Program-made: the position numbers and the translations under genes | DNA from: Pseudovirgaria hyperparasitica | Taxonomy: Eukaryota; Ascomycota; Dothideomycetes; Acrospermales; Acrospermaceae | Direction of reading: 5' to 3' | Length of the DNA: 64,000 bases | NCBI RefSeq assembly: GCF_010093815.1 | Contig: NW_022985555.1 | Location: forward strand, 1,107,523-1,171,522 | Shown: positions 36,817-47,744 of the stretch, one piece after another | Layout: every line of letters begins with the position of its first letter | Numbering within the stretch: the first letter of the stretch is position 1 | Notes under the pieces: generated by a model | Seen by the model: the letters and a program-made list of their open reading frames with translations, nothing else | What the model was told of the DNA's origin: nothing | Databases searched by the model: none

Positions 36817-38693
36817 ATGGGGATTCCTGGGTGAGCCTACACTTCAAGCTTTGACGCGGTCACGAATAATGATTTTGCAGCTTATGGGACATACTGGGAG
36901 ACGGTGAACTCACGTCCCTCGCCGAGTTGTCCACACGACACTACGAGCAGCATGGCCGACCGCTTCGAGTTGCGGTCGATGAAGCTGGTTGGCGTTTCAA
37001 GAACCTGACACCGCAGCAAGTAGCCTTTATCAAACAAAGTAGGCATTTGATCGTACTCTCCATAACTAAGCTGATTGAGTAAATTGAAGAGGAGCCTCGT
37101 GCAAACCCTGTCGAGAAAGCTTTGCTATTCCGTATCTTGAAGCTTCGACGGCTCAATATACAGCCCATCTTCGTATTCGACGGGCCCGGACGTCCACATA
37201 AAAGAGGCGGGGCTTCAGGGCACATTGAGTGGGACAAAGTGGCACTCGTATATGAGCTTCTCAATAACCTCGGCGTACCACATCATCGTGCACCCGGTGA
37301 GGCTGAGGCAGAATGTGCAAGGCTTCAAGAACTTGGTATAGTTGATGCCGTGTGGTCAGAAGACGGCGATAGCTTCATGTTCGGCTGCACGCTGTTGCTT
37401 CGCGATTTTCGAGAAGATAATAAGAAGAGTGACACTCACGTTAGGGTTCATCGTGCGGAGGAACTGAAGACTAGATACGGCATCGATCGGGAAGGCCTAG
37501 TTTTGTTTGCGCTAGCTAACGGCTGCGATTACACGAAAGGAGTTCACGGCTGTGGAACACAAAAAGCTTTGAAGCTGATCCGAGAGGATGACGGAAGGAT
37601 TGGAAGATCTCTTTGTCAGCGAGCCGAAAATACTGCCCAGGTTTGGAAAGAAAGTTATTGCGAGGTGCTGACGCGCCATTTGGGTCCTCTGCCTCCGGAC
37701 TTTCCTGACAAACGAGCTTTGAGGTATTGTAAAAGCCCAACAATATCGATGGACGAAGAGCTTTGGAATCTGAGAGGGCTACAGCAAGGCTGGGACAGGC
37801 AGATAAATCAGACTACTCTACGAGGTTTCCTGAGATATCGCTTCAACTTTACAACGAAAACATTTCTGAAACATATCACGCCCCATCTACTCGTTCGCCA
37901 GCTTCTTGCGCAGACGCAAAAGCCTCAAGGTTCTGGGCCAAGAAATCCCCAGAACATTCAGTTGGTCCATCAGAGAGTGCGCAAAGCGAGTGAAAACGAG
38001 CACCGATATGAAAGGAAGATCAAGTTCGACCCCCAGGCTCTCGTCACCTTCGACCTTTCGGAACAGCCGCCTGAAGAAGACTGGTCTAAGTTCGTCACCA
38101 AATCAGAGCCTTATTTTAGCCCGATTGCTATGGTGGAAACCGAAATTTTAGAATGCACATTGCGAGCGTCCTTACCACCAGAGACCTTCGAACCCCATGT
38201 ATCTACCCAAAAGTCCCAAAAGAGGAAAAGCAACGTCACATGCACTCCGGAGTCGACGTCAAACGTGGAACCAGAGGCCAAGCCAAAGAAGCGAAAGACT
38301 ACTGCAAAGAGACCCCAAGCTCTTACCGAGACTGACAGAAATAGCGACAAGGGAGCCCCCTTGTGGGTCAACAAGCCCCAAAGTAAATCCAAGAAAGCGA
38401 CTGTTCCTTCTTATTCACATACACATCTTCACCCGCACCAGATATCCTCTGCTTATCCAAAGCCCGATGCAGCCTACTTGAGCAAGTCGACAGTCACTAT
38501 CGATCTTGGAGAGAATTCAGATGACGACGAATTGCCTAATTTATCGCAAATCATGCATCTTTCAACAGACAGGATAAGTCATGGCTCTGCTGAAAGATTG
38601 CCTAATCCCAAAACTGCCATTGATCGCGCAGCCTCGACACTTCGACAAAACAACAATACAACCTCTAATTTTGAATTAATAGATCTTACCTAA
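36817..38693 (+). CDS. XPG/Rad2-family structure-specific nuclease, GEN1/Yen1-like
   Basis: Three exons: 36817-36830 (14 bases), 36881-37038, 37090-38693; 592 codons (591 aa). It starts MGIPGLWDILGDGE, the universal Rad2-family beginning. Acidic metal-site positions are all retained: AVDEAGW, FVFDGPGRP, GEAEAECARL, SEDGDSFMFG and GCDYTKGVHGCG with its helix-two-turn-helix (TQKALKLIRE). Domain layout (no long spacer between N and I regions, a chromo-like or unstructured C-terminal half) and sequence suit the GEN1/Yen1 Holliday-junction resolvase branch better than FEN1, EXO1 or XPG itself. A basic PKKRKTTAKRP stretch is a likely nuclear localisation signal. The C-terminal 200 residues are low-complexity. 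The branch assignment is less sure than the family. Confidence 0.85.
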
Positions 38694-39073
38694 AGATGTT
38701 TTTACGCACACGCGCACTTCATATTGCATCAGGATACCACGCACAACTAGCTAGATGGATGTACGCGCGCCATTTCGTATTCTACCGAAAGTCCAGGCGA
38801 AGCTTACAGCTTTAAATCCTAATCACGGAGCGACCTGCCACACGTTAGGCTTCTTGTTTCGAAGGATTCGTGGCCGCCATGCCGAACGCACTTTTCTGCA
38901 CATTAGCCTCACCTGGGCGCGCAGCCACGCCGAGCCGCGTTGACTTGACGTCACCACTATTCTCGAACCTGCTTGGCTGGTCAAACAGAGCTGCTGGATA
39001 TTTACTATATTCTAATCTCAGCAATACAGATCGAAGAAAGTCATTACGAGAACACGTAATACCAATTCTCGTG
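38694..39073. other. Short tandem intergenic, KES1-like promoter
   Basis: 380 bases lie between tandem plus-strand genes. An in-frame extension reaches back to 38870, but it lacks family similarity and is best read as 5' UTR. Confidence 0.5.
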
Positions 39074-40465
39074 ATGACTGACTCCATATCATCCAACCGC
39101 TCCGCCTTCAAGGAGTTCATCGCATCCATCTCCACCATCTCAGGCGATTTGAGCAACATAACAGCGCCACCATTCCTGCTCGCCCAAAACTCCACTGTCG
39201 AACTGCCCCAATACTGGGCAGATCATCCACAGCTCTTCGTCGCACCAACGTTTGAGCAAGATCCCGCTCAGAGGGCTCTGCTCGTGCTGAAATGGTTCCT
39301 CGGATCGCTGCGCAACCAGCAATACGCAGGCCGGTCCGAAGACGAGGGCGTCAAGAAGCCCTTGAACGCATTCCTAGGCGAGCTCCTCCTCGGATCTTTC
39401 AAAGACAACGATATCGGCGAGACGCGCCTGTTGAGCGAGCAAGTCAGCCACCACCCCCCAGTAACCGCATGCTATCTCTGGAACGACCAGTGCGGAATCC
39501 GCGCCGAAGGCTTCACGTGTCAAGAAATCACATTCTCGGGCAGTGTGAGCATCAAGCAGAAGGGCTTTGCAGTGCTGCATATCGATAAGTTCGACGAGAA
39601 TTATCTGGTTCCGCTGCCAGATGTTAAGGTCAAGGGCGTGCTCAGCGGCACACCGTATCCGGAACTCACAGGCACAGTCCATCTCGTGAGCTCAACCGGG
39701 TATGTCGCCGAGATCAGCTTCGAGGGCAAGGGCTTCCTGCGCGGCTCGAAGAACAGTGTTGATGCCAGGCTATTCAAGGTGGATATGCCTGAAGACCCGC
39801 TATATCATGTACACGGGCAGTGGACCAGCGATCTGACAATCCACGACGTAAAAGCCAACAAAGACGTGGAAACATACAACGTCACCGCGGAAAACTCTGC
39901 GAAGATGAGCCTAGCGCCGCTCTCCGAACAAGATCCCTGGGAGTCGCGACGCGCGTGGGAGGGCGTCATCGCGTCCCTGCAGAAGGGCAACATGCAGGGC
40001 GTCAGCGATGCGAAGTCGAAGGTCGAGCAAGGGCAGCGACAAATGCGCGAGGACGAGAAGGGCAGCGGACGCGAATGGACGCCTGTGTTCTTCACCCGGG
40101 CAGATAATGTGCCTGTCTTTGACCAGTTGCAGACGGTCTGGGATACAAAGACGCCGATTGAGCCAAAGGGCGGGATGTGGAGGATCGACAAGGAGAAAGT
40201 AGAGAGTGCGAAAAGGCCTTTCCACGGAGATATGACGCCAGGCAATCAAAGGCGTGGGAGGAGTGGGGATACCGTGAATGGATCTCAAAAGAGTAGTAGC
40301 ACAGCTGCACCAGGTGAAGCGGCCCAGCAAAAGCAAACCAAGGCCTCTCCAGCACTCAATCGTTCATCTGATAAAGAAGACTCGAAAGCACCACCCACGA
40401 ACCGCGAACTAGACACAAAACAAGTCGAGACCTTTCTGCGCAATAAGTACAGCTCCGTCAGGTAG
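39074..40465 (+). CDS. Oxysterol-binding protein-related lipid transfer protein (Kes1/Osh4 type)
   Basis: An intronless gene of 463 aa, consisting of a lone ORD domain without PH or ankyrin parts, as in Osh4/Kes1. The signature EQVSHHPP is at residues 122-129, preceded by KKPLNAFLGELLLG. The lid region ISGDLSNITAPPFLLAQNST and LPQYWADHP lies at the start, which fixes the initiator at 39074 rather than at the upstream in-frame codon. STGYVAEISFEGKGFLRGSKNS and PLSEQDPWESRRAW also follow the family. Family role: exchange of sterol and phosphatidylinositol 4-phosphate between organelle membranes, chiefly at the Golgi. The final 70 residues are an unusual Ser/Lys/Gln-rich linker followed by a short helix (ELDTKQVETFLRNKYSS). 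Confidence 0.94.
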   Translation: MTDSISSNRSAFKEFIASISTISGDLSNITAPPFLLAQNSTVELPQYWADHPQLFVAPTFEQDPAQRALLVLKWFLGSLRNQQYAGRSEDEGVKKPLNAFLGELLLGSFKDNDIGETRLLSEQVSHHPPVTACYLWNDQCGIRAEGFTCQEITFSGSVSIKQKGFAVLHIDKFDENYLVPLPDVKVKGVLSGTPYPELTGTVHLVSSTGYVAEISFEGKGFLRGSKNSVDARLFKVDMPEDPLYHVHGQWTSDLTIHDVKANKDVETYNVTAENSAKMSLAPLSEQDPWESRRAWEGVIASLQKGNMQGVSDAKSKVEQGQRQMREDEKGSGREWTPVFFTRADNVPVFDQLQTVWDTKTPIEPKGGMWRIDKEKVESAKRPFHGDMTPGNQRRGRSGDTVNGSQKSSSTAAPGEAAQQKQTKASPALNRSSDKEDSKAPPTNRELDTKQVETFLRNKYSSVR

Positions 40466-41037
40466 ACAGTACAAACGCAATCTACCAGCCACCTTACTCA
40501 CAGGTCAATATCGGTACTCTGGGCTCGTAAAGATGTTGATATACAACACACCGTCCTTGAACGATCTAGTAAGCTGAACTTGCCTGTGTGCACTACACTT
40601 CAGACTCTTGTATCTACACAGATCAGTCGATTACCGACGATCAGGCATTTGCTATTTAGGACAACGCAGGATCTCTACGAGCAACAAGATGTCAGGATGA
40701 AGCTGAAACCTCGTCGAGACGCTTGTGACGAGTGACGAGACCCAGTAGTAGATTGAGGGAGAAGCAATCACGAGTGGACGGGTTCTACAATCAAGGGCCA
40801 AGGCTAAAAAGCTTGCGTCAGTGGACTTTACATGTCAGCCAAGAGGGGTTTTATATGACTTAATGACTAGTGTCTTTATTCCATTTCCGTGCAAATACTT
40901 GCATAATTATCTCCGACGCTATTACAACCAGTCCGTTCAGTTAGACTTCGTAAGGCCTATCCACGCTCTCCTTGAGCCCTGTCATAACAAGGGTATAACA
41001 TCCCAAATACCTACAAGAGTCCAGATACATGCATGTC
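40466..41037. other. Convergent 3' intergenic
   Basis: This 572-base gap between converging genes shows nothing beyond UTR-like sequence. Confidence 0.5.
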
Positions 41038-43582
41038 TCAAGCATCAGTCTCAACCAGAGTGCCGCTGGTGGGAACAGCTGCCGTCTCCGCGTTTTCCTC
41101 CGGCGGCGAATCTGCGATACCGTTCCAACTCACAGTCGACAAATTAGCCTCCTGAGGTGATTGCAGCTCATTCTCCTCTTGCACTGGTCCCGCTTCCAGT
41201 AGCCTAGCTTCGAGCAGCTCCGCAAATGAAAGACAGCGGTACCCATCATCTACATCGTCGTCGTCCTCGTCATGCATTTCGAACTTGCCATAGATGCGGT
41301 TCCCCTCCTCATCGTATGCGATCTCACGCTGTGAGCGATCGCGCTTGGCAAGCGTCATCTCGATCTCGCCGCTGTCTTTGACACGGTCGATCTTGGCGGT
41401 GCGAAAAGCAGTAATCAGGGGCTGCCAATTGGTTTCGTGTGACATGTCCAGCTGTTTGAATACTACGATAGCACCTTCACGAACGTCTTTCTGCGCCAAC
41501 ACTGGGAGGTCTTCGACGCACAGCGGCAGTATAGGAAGGTCGTCGGCGAAGACTACGTGCTTTCCGGCTGGCTTGGCGGTGTCTGGGGCTTCGTCGTAAT
41601 CGAGCACTACATTTGATTCCGGTTCATCTACTGCTTGAGAGAACACATTCCCGAAATCAGCATTAGTATTGAAGTCGTTGTAGTAGTTGGTATTATTTCG
41701 CTGGCGCTTCTTCTTTCTACGCTCGTTGTTGGCATTACGACTGTTACGCTGAGGATCATACTGCTGTTGCGGGTCCCAGCGCTGAACAAACGGAAAGAGA
41801 GGGGTACTGAGCACGATTCCGTCTTTACAGCATTCAACAGCGTTAAGGTTGAGTTTGAATTTCCAGGCATTTACGTCTTCGACTTTGCTATCATCTACGA
41901 CGGGCAGCCTCCCCTTGCCATTGTTCGGCGACTGTGTTCTAGTTGTGATAGCATCCTCTTCAGAATTTGTCGTAGGAATGCAGAAACGTGGCGAGTCATT
42001 CGATGTGCCCTTCGATCGAGTAGCGCCTGTACGTGCGCGCTTATTGGGAGTCTCTGTATCGGTGCCATCTCTTGAGCGCCGAGACTTTCTCTTCTTAGAA
42101 TTCTCGGGTAAGAGAGTAACTGCTGCAATGTCTACCCCACCAGTGGCCAGATCACGGAGTAAAACTTCTCGTTGTTCCAGCTCTTCTTTTGAGAGTGAGT
42201 GCGCTGTAAGAGCAACTCCAGGGGTTCCATTCTTGCCTTTCCCCTTCGGCGAGGCCATCGGTGTCTGCTCGTCGTCGGGTGCAGAGTTTCCTGAATCCAG
42301 ATGTGCGCGAAGGTCAGCTAATGAGGCATCGGGGTCAAGCTCGCCAAGCTCTTTGAGTCTGTTGAGAGTCCTCAGGGCGCGTCTACGCTGGTTTCTTGTC
42401 TTCGTGTCTGACGAGCCTTCATATGGCAGGGATACACGCTGCTTTGGGCGAGTTGATTCGACTTCTGGCCCAGGATCTGACGTAGCATCTGAATCTGAAG
42501 GACTGGGCACACTGTATCTTCCGGTGTTATCTTTTGCATTGACACCTTCTGCTGGGGTGGCGTCTGAGTCTGAATCAGAACTTGAATCCGAATCCGAATC
42601 TGAATCCGAATCCGAATCTGAGTTCGAGTCTGAGTCCGCGTCCAAAGCCGAACTGTCGGAGCTAGAATCTGTATCGGGATCTGACTCGTTGTCGGCATCG
42701 CTATCTGGCATCGCTTGCCCCTTGGACCTGGTCAAGCGAGTTTCCGCGATAGCTTCTCCTTCACTCTCCTCTAGGTCACTTTCATTCTCCGAGCTACTTG
42801 ACCCGTCCTCAAAGTTGTCGTCTGATTCGTCGTCATCTGAGGGAAGCAGAGTCGATTCGTTCACTGCTGCGGCTGTATTGAACCTTACTCTTCTACTGAC
42901 ACGCGCGTTGGCAGGCCTTGCAGATTGAACCTCTCCGGCTACGTTTTCTTCCCGGTCGTGCTCGTATGGGACGAAATCCTCATCCTCCTCTTCGTCGTCT
43001 TCGTCGTCTTCGGCGTTATTTCCATTCGTGATTCTAGAGAGGGATGTAGGCTCGGGGCTCGGGCTAAGGTCAATGTCGCCGTCCGCAGGTGGCAAGAGAC
43101 GTGCTCGCTTGCGAGGAGGAATATTGACCGCAGGTCTGGCTGGCCTTCTGAGCCCGGTCTTGCCAAAAGGTACACCGTCTAGTAGATGTACACCGGCAGA
43201 CGATACCTGGACACGACCAGAGACTCGACGTACGCGAAGCTCGGGTGTCTGAAGAGGTCTCACACTATGTCGTCATGTCAGTCTCGAACCTGCAGCTGGC
43301 TTTTCTCCGAGTTCATCGGAATGCGGAGAGGGATACTTACCAGACATGGTCACCGTCCTTGAGTATCTGGGCAAGCCGTGAGTAGTGGAGGCACTCGAAA
43401 CCATCGACCTCTACCACATAGTCCTCGAGACCCCATTCTGGAGCTTCCAGGGGTATAGCTTCGTCAATATCCTCGAGGAGATTCGAGATTGTCTGTAAGC
43501 CCTGGGCCGGATGGTCAGAGATATTCCAAAGCAGGTCTACAGACGGCAGACCGTGACGCTGAACTGAGAGTTTCAAGCGCAT
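41038..43582 (-). CDS. Coilin-like nuclear protein
   Basis: Exon 1 is 43341-43582, the intron 43265-43340 (GTAAGT...ATAG), exon 2 41038-43264; 823 codons (822 aa). The in-frame ATG at 43582 gives MRLKLSVQRHGLPSVDLLWN, like the start of the coilin ubiquitin-like self-association domain, and continues through VDGFECLHYSRLAQILKDGD and VRPLQTPELRVRR. A basic PPRKRARLL (likely nuclear signal) follows. The middle is a very acidic Ser/Asp/Glu region with a pure SD run (encoded near 42569-42640). Near residue 690, REGAIVVFKQLDMSHETNWQ and the TAKIDRVKDSGEIEMTLA segment resemble the coilin C-terminal Tudor-like domain. Assignment is by pattern; a lineage-specific nucleolar or SR-type protein is the alternative. 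Confidence 0.6.
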
Positions 43583-44546
43583 GATTAGATCATTGCGGAG
43601 TGAGTCTAGGTCATGGATGTTGTTGTTATTGTTGTACACACGCAGAAAGCCAGAAGCAGAAACAATTATTTGGTTCTTGTCGCGTCAGTCCTCGGCCGCC
43701 GTCGCACTAGTCAGAGGTAATAAAGGTGGGGCGAGCGCCGGCCACGCCGTAATGCCTTGCTGCCTTGTTTTCTTGTTTCTGCCTGACTGCCTTGCTGTCT
43801 GACTGCCTGACTGCCTTGCTGCCTCCACATACAATCGATGAATCGCGTATTCATTCGTCTTGACGAGATTGACATCTCATTCCCCTAGATTACTACTGAC
43901 ACGTAGGTATCTTACTTGCCTTTTCCTCTCCCAAGGTAATCATGTTTCTCCTTCTCACTCACATAATACTTCCTAGCCTCTTTCTTGAAGAATCATCAGG
44001 CGCGTCTCATTCGTTCCATGTTTCTTACGTTTTGTCGTTTTCATCACCTCAATTCTCTTATCGGTATCGAGAAGCGATCGTTTCCCATCATCATCATGAG
44101 GGTTGCACACACAGTGAAACGGGTGTTCTTGGCGAAGGCAGCAGAAGTCTTGGAAGCGCGCGTTTGAGCACGTTTCGCCCCACAACTGCATCCATTCATA
44201 ACCACCGAGAGAACTGTAGAATTATGACAACGCCGCTCCACTCACCAGTCGCCGATTACTCAAATATCACCTTCTTTCCCACGTGGCTATCTGCAGAATT
44301 AGTTTGGTTCCCGTACTTTCGAGATCAATCGCTGTATCGACCATAACCTCGTCGCACGTCGCTTGGATTTAACATCAGTCGACGATCCGGATCGAACTAG
44401 CGGAAGCTGTCGAGCATTTCTTGGCTGCCATGCTTGGCTAAACACGGAATCACACTCGAAACTCCAGCCTTGATAAACCATTTATCGCATGGTCTTGTGC
44501 TCAGCGACATATAATAAACTCCCGTACGTTTTCGCCGTACTTCAAG
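43583..44546. other. Divergent intergenic, ferric reductase promoter
   Basis: 964 bases. It contains a degenerate CTGACTGC/CTTGCTGC repeat at about 43757-43825 and, close to the reductase start, GATA-type hexamers TGATAA (44471-44476) and CGATAA on the minus strand (44482-44487). Confidence 0.5.
44510..44517 (+). promoter_or_regulatory. TATA-like element before ferric reductase
   Basis: TATAATAA sits only about 30 bases ahead of the start codon at 44547. It is close for a TATA box, so the true start site or start codon might differ slightly. Confidence 0.3.
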
Positions 44547-46538
44547 ATGTTCCAACTCTTCCGGCGGCAGCATATCCAAGACCACGACTCAGCAACGAAC
44601 GTCACAGAACACTGGGGATACCCAAGCCGGGTCGTACCATGTGTCAACGATGTCGGATCTTGCCAATATCTTGACGCCGTATACTGGATGCATGATACGT
44701 CCATGCTGTATTCCTTCATTCTCTGGGCGGTCATTGGGAGTATATTGTTGATATGGCTTCTCGGTCGAACATTTAAGCCTTCGTCAAGATCAACGCCATG
44801 GGACTGGGAATCCCAAAAGGCCAGCAATAGGGGCGTTGTTTACCGCGCGGCTCGAGCATTCTCAGCGCAGGCCAGACGGTGGCTACTACCGGAGAGTATG
44901 ACGAGAATCTTTGGACACACATCGCGGATACAGCTTCTCGTCTTGGCTGTCCTGAGTGGCTATCTTATCATATTCAGTTTTGTTGGTATCGTGTACAAGA
45001 CCTGGGTCACGCCCGTCAAGAACTCCGACAAGTTCAACACCCGCACCGGACTGGGTGGATTTTCTGATCGCATTGGTGTGTTGGCATATGCCCTGACCCC
45101 TTTCTCAGTCCTCCTTTCCAGCAGAGAGAGCATTCTCTCCATCGTCACCGGCATTCCTTACCACCACTTTAACTTCCTCCATCGATGGCTTGGCCGTATC
45201 ATCTTCATCCAGTCCTTCGTCCACACCGTTGGCTGGATCGTCGTCGAAGCGAGATTGTACCAACCCCAGCCTAAGGTCTGGAACACCTTTGTTAACCAGC
45301 CGTACATCATCTGGGGCTGGGTCGCCATGATATTAATCACATTCCTCTACGTCTTCAGCATCCGTCGCGTAATTCGTTGGACTGGCTACGAGTTCTTCCG
45401 CAAGACGCACTACATCGTCGCAGGTCTCTATTTCGGCGCATGCTGGGCTCACTGGGCTCGTCTCGTATGTTGGATGATTGCCGCCCTAGGACTATTCCTT
45501 GTCGATCGCGGCGTGCGCCTCCTCCGCACCTGTCTCATTCACTTTGGCTACAAGCACGGCGAGCGAGGCTTCGGTTTCCGCTCCTCCCCAGCCCGTGTAC
45601 AGGCCTTTGTCGATCCGGAAAGCACCGTGCTGCGAGTCACGTTCGAGGCGAATCACGATCCGTGGGCCATTGGACAGCATTACTTTGTATGCTTTCCCGA
45701 GCTGTCGATCTGGCAGAGCCATCCTTTCACGCCGGCGAGTGTGCCGAACGCTCACCCTGCTCTGCCAGAGCATACTTATATCATTCGCGCGCTAGGCGGA
45801 CAGACGGCGAAGCTTGCGCAACTGGCACAAGAGAAGGAGAAGACAGACGTCTGTGAAACACCGGTGATCATCACTGGGCCGTATGGTACACCGGTGATCG
45901 ACCCTGCGTACTCCCACATCCTGGCCATCGCTGGAGGTACGGGCATATCATTCACGTTACCCATCGCGATGGCAGCTGCGACGAGGCGTTCTGCATCAAA
46001 CGCATCAGTCCATCTAGTATGGATCATACGACACGCAGACAACATCTCCTGGCTAGCAGACGAGCTCACGCTGCTCAAAGACCTCATGGCCCGCGGCGCC
46101 ACAGACCTAAAAATTAGCATATACATCACACGAGACGCGAGCAGGCCGACCTCGAACCAAGGCTCCGTCTCCACCAAAGACGCATCTCTGCGGAAGGAGG
46201 CCGAAAAGACAGACAATGAAATCACAACAACGTCTACATCTATTTCATCCGGCGCTGACGCGTGCTGCTGTGCGCCGACTGCGGGAACACTTCTCTCCCC
46301 GAGCCGAAACTTCAGCATACATTACCTCGCAGACCACCACCCGTCCATGCCCAAGATCCTCGACGAGTACATCGCGGACACGCTCGTGGACGGGCCGATC
46401 CAAGTCGCCGCTTCCGGTCCGCCTGGTCTGGGTGCTGATATCAGGCAGGCTGTGGCATCGCGGAACAGCGGTGCGCGCGTGTGGAGGGGTGACTGGAGTG
46501 CGGATGTAGACTTGGTATGGGACGATCGGGCCGTGTGA
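44547..46538 (+). CDS. Ferric/cupric reductase transmembrane component (FRE family)
   Basis: An intronless gene of 663 aa. It is a plasma-membrane flavocytochrome that moves electrons from NADPH through FAD and two haems to external Fe(III) or Cu(II). A single N-terminal membrane segment (about 52-72) precedes the ferric-reductase core. The bis-haem histidines appear in two H-x13-H pairs: HRWLGRIIFIQSFVH and HYIVAGLYFGACWAH. HPFTPASVPN is the FAD-binding motif and GPYGTPVIDPAYSH with AIAGGTGISFTLP the NADPH site. The soluble domain carries an unusual Thr/Ser-rich insert with three consecutive Cys (ADACCCAPT, about residue 570). Iron repression through GATA sites upstream is plausible but unproven. 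Confidence 0.95.
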   Translation: MFQLFRRQHIQDHDSATNVTEHWGYPSRVVPCVNDVGSCQYLDAVYWMHDTSMLYSFILWAVIGSILLIWLLGRTFKPSSRSTPWDWESQKASNRGVVYRAARAFSAQARRWLLPESMTRIFGHTSRIQLLVLAVLSGYLIIFSFVGIVYKTWVTPVKNSDKFNTRTGLGGFSDRIGVLAYALTPFSVLLSSRESILSIVTGIPYHHFNFLHRWLGRIIFIQSFVHTVGWIVVEARLYQPQPKVWNTFVNQPYIIWGWVAMILITFLYVFSIRRVIRWTGYEFFRKTHYIVAGLYFGACWAHWARLVCWMIAALGLFLVDRGVRLLRTCLIHFGYKHGERGFGFRSSPARVQAFVDPESTVLRVTFEANHDPWAIGQHYFVCFPELSIWQSHPFTPASVPNAHPALPEHTYIIRALGGQTAKLAQLAQEKEKTDVCETPVIITGPYGTPVIDPAYSHILAIAGGTGISFTLPIAMAAATRRSASNASVHLVWIIRHADNISWLADELTLLKDLMARGATDLKISIYITRDASRPTSNQGSVSTKDASLRKEAEKTDNEITTTSTSISSGADACCCAPTAGTLLSPSRNFSIHYLADHHPSMPKILDEYIADTLVDGPIQVAASGPPGLGADIRQAVASRNSGARVWRGDWSADVDLVWDDRAV

Positions 46539-46720
46539 TGTTGCTTGCTTTGGCGTCTTGGTTAGGGTTTATTGCTATCATAGTAACATCGTCGTAGTTG
46601 CAAATGAATTGTTCAAAGACAATACAAAGACGCTATATTCGTTCCTGTATCACCCCTCTTCACATACTCACCGCCCTCACACTCCTCTTCACAGACCTCC
46701 CATTCTCGCAAAGCAGACAC

Positions 46721-46763
46721 ACCACACCTCACCACACCTCACCACACCTCACCACACCACACC
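46721..46763. repeat. ACCACACCTC decamer tandem repeat
   Basis: Three exact copies of ACCACACCTC (46721-46750) are followed by degenerate ACCACACCAC copies. Confidence 0.9.
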
Positions 46764-46856
46764 AACCCGACACAATCACCGCCAGCTCCTACACACATAT
46801 ATATATCCCCCCCTCCTCTCTTCTACTCACAACCACAGATAGCACACGAAGTCTTC

Positions 46857-46986
46857 ATGTGCTGTGGGTACCCTCGCGAAAGGTAGCAACTTCTACATCC
46901 TCTCACGAAAACTCAACCCACCGCATAAAGACGCATGTATCTACTGCGACGACGAAGGCAAGCTAGTTCCTGTCGCCGGCAAGTAG
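46857..46986 (+). pseudogene. Possible small Cys-rich ORF broken by one base
   Basis: ATG 46857 opens with Met-Cys-Cys and then hits a stop after nine codons. The +1 frame starting in the GGG run at 46866-46868 is open to TAG 46984-46986 and looks like protein: GTLAKGSNFYILSRK, then NPPHKDACIYCDDEGKLVPV. Removing one G of the run would give one continuous 42-codon frame with a CIYC motif. It could be a real frameshift, a sequencing error in the run, or chance. Function is unknown. Confidence 0.35.
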
Positions 46987-47156
46987 CAATTACATCCTAC
47001 ACGGCGAGGATCCATTCTCTGCTGTGTGCGTTCCGTACTCGTGGGGCCTTTGCGTACAGTGGTGATGATGATGGTCATCACCATCACAATCTGTAACTAA
47101 TCCGAGCGTTTAATATTCCGCACTCCACACTCGTGAGTCTTGAATAGCAGTGATGC

Positions 47157-47236
47157 TAATCATCATCATCACCACCACCACCACAACCACAACCCACAAC
47201 CACCACCACAACCACCACCACAGCCATCATCATAAT
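47157..47236. repeat. CAT/CAC trinucleotide repeat tract
   Basis: An interrupted run of CAT, CAC and CAA triplets with no strand-specific coding evidence. Confidence 0.85.
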
Positions 47237-47333
47237 ATAGAGATAAGAGCCGCCGAACACCACAGAAAGCCCATAAAATCAGGTCTAGGTCCTCGTCGCA
47301 CCGCACGTATACTACTACTACCAGAACAGACCA

Positions 47334-47366
47334 GCCCAGCCCAGAACAGAACAGAACAGAACAGAG
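47334..47366. repeat. CCCAG and AGAAC short tandem repeats
   Basis: CCAGCCCAGCCCAG is followed by about four AGAAC pentamers. Confidence 0.8.
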
Positions 47367-47726
47367 TAATTAGATGCAAGAAAGCACACAAACCTAATAC
47401 ATAGATCATCCATCCTTTATATTACGTATATGCATGCATATCCGTACCCGGCACTTTCCAATCCTCCACCCTTCCACCCTTTCACACCCCCACCCTCACC
47501 TCCATAAATACACACACACACATAAAACATACAACACAAACCCGGCCCTAACTCCTAGTATAGCAAATCCTTCACCTCAACCGACAACCACGCATGACGA
47601 GAGGGAAGGGGGAAATTGCGGGACCGGCGCAAGTCATGTTTTCTTGAAATGTGTGTGCGTGTGGACGTTTATGCCTAGATATGTGCGAGCGAGCCGTCCA
47701 TTAGATGATGGTGTGGCTTTGTTTGT

Positions 47727-47744
47727 GGGGGGGTTGGGGGGGGG
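47727..47744 (+). repeat. G-run pair (G7-TT-G9)
   Basis: Seven G, two T, then nine G. The tract is likely to be error-prone in sequencing and could form a quadruplex. Confidence 0.9.

Noticed and set aside
38870-39073. In-frame N-terminal extension of the Kes1-like protein by 68 codons
   Set aside because: Family similarity begins only after the ATG at 39074, and no transit or signal feature is evident.
41849-42928. Plus-strand frame of 359 codons rich in Ser/Glu
   Set aside because: It is the complement of the acidic SD tract of the coilin-like gene.
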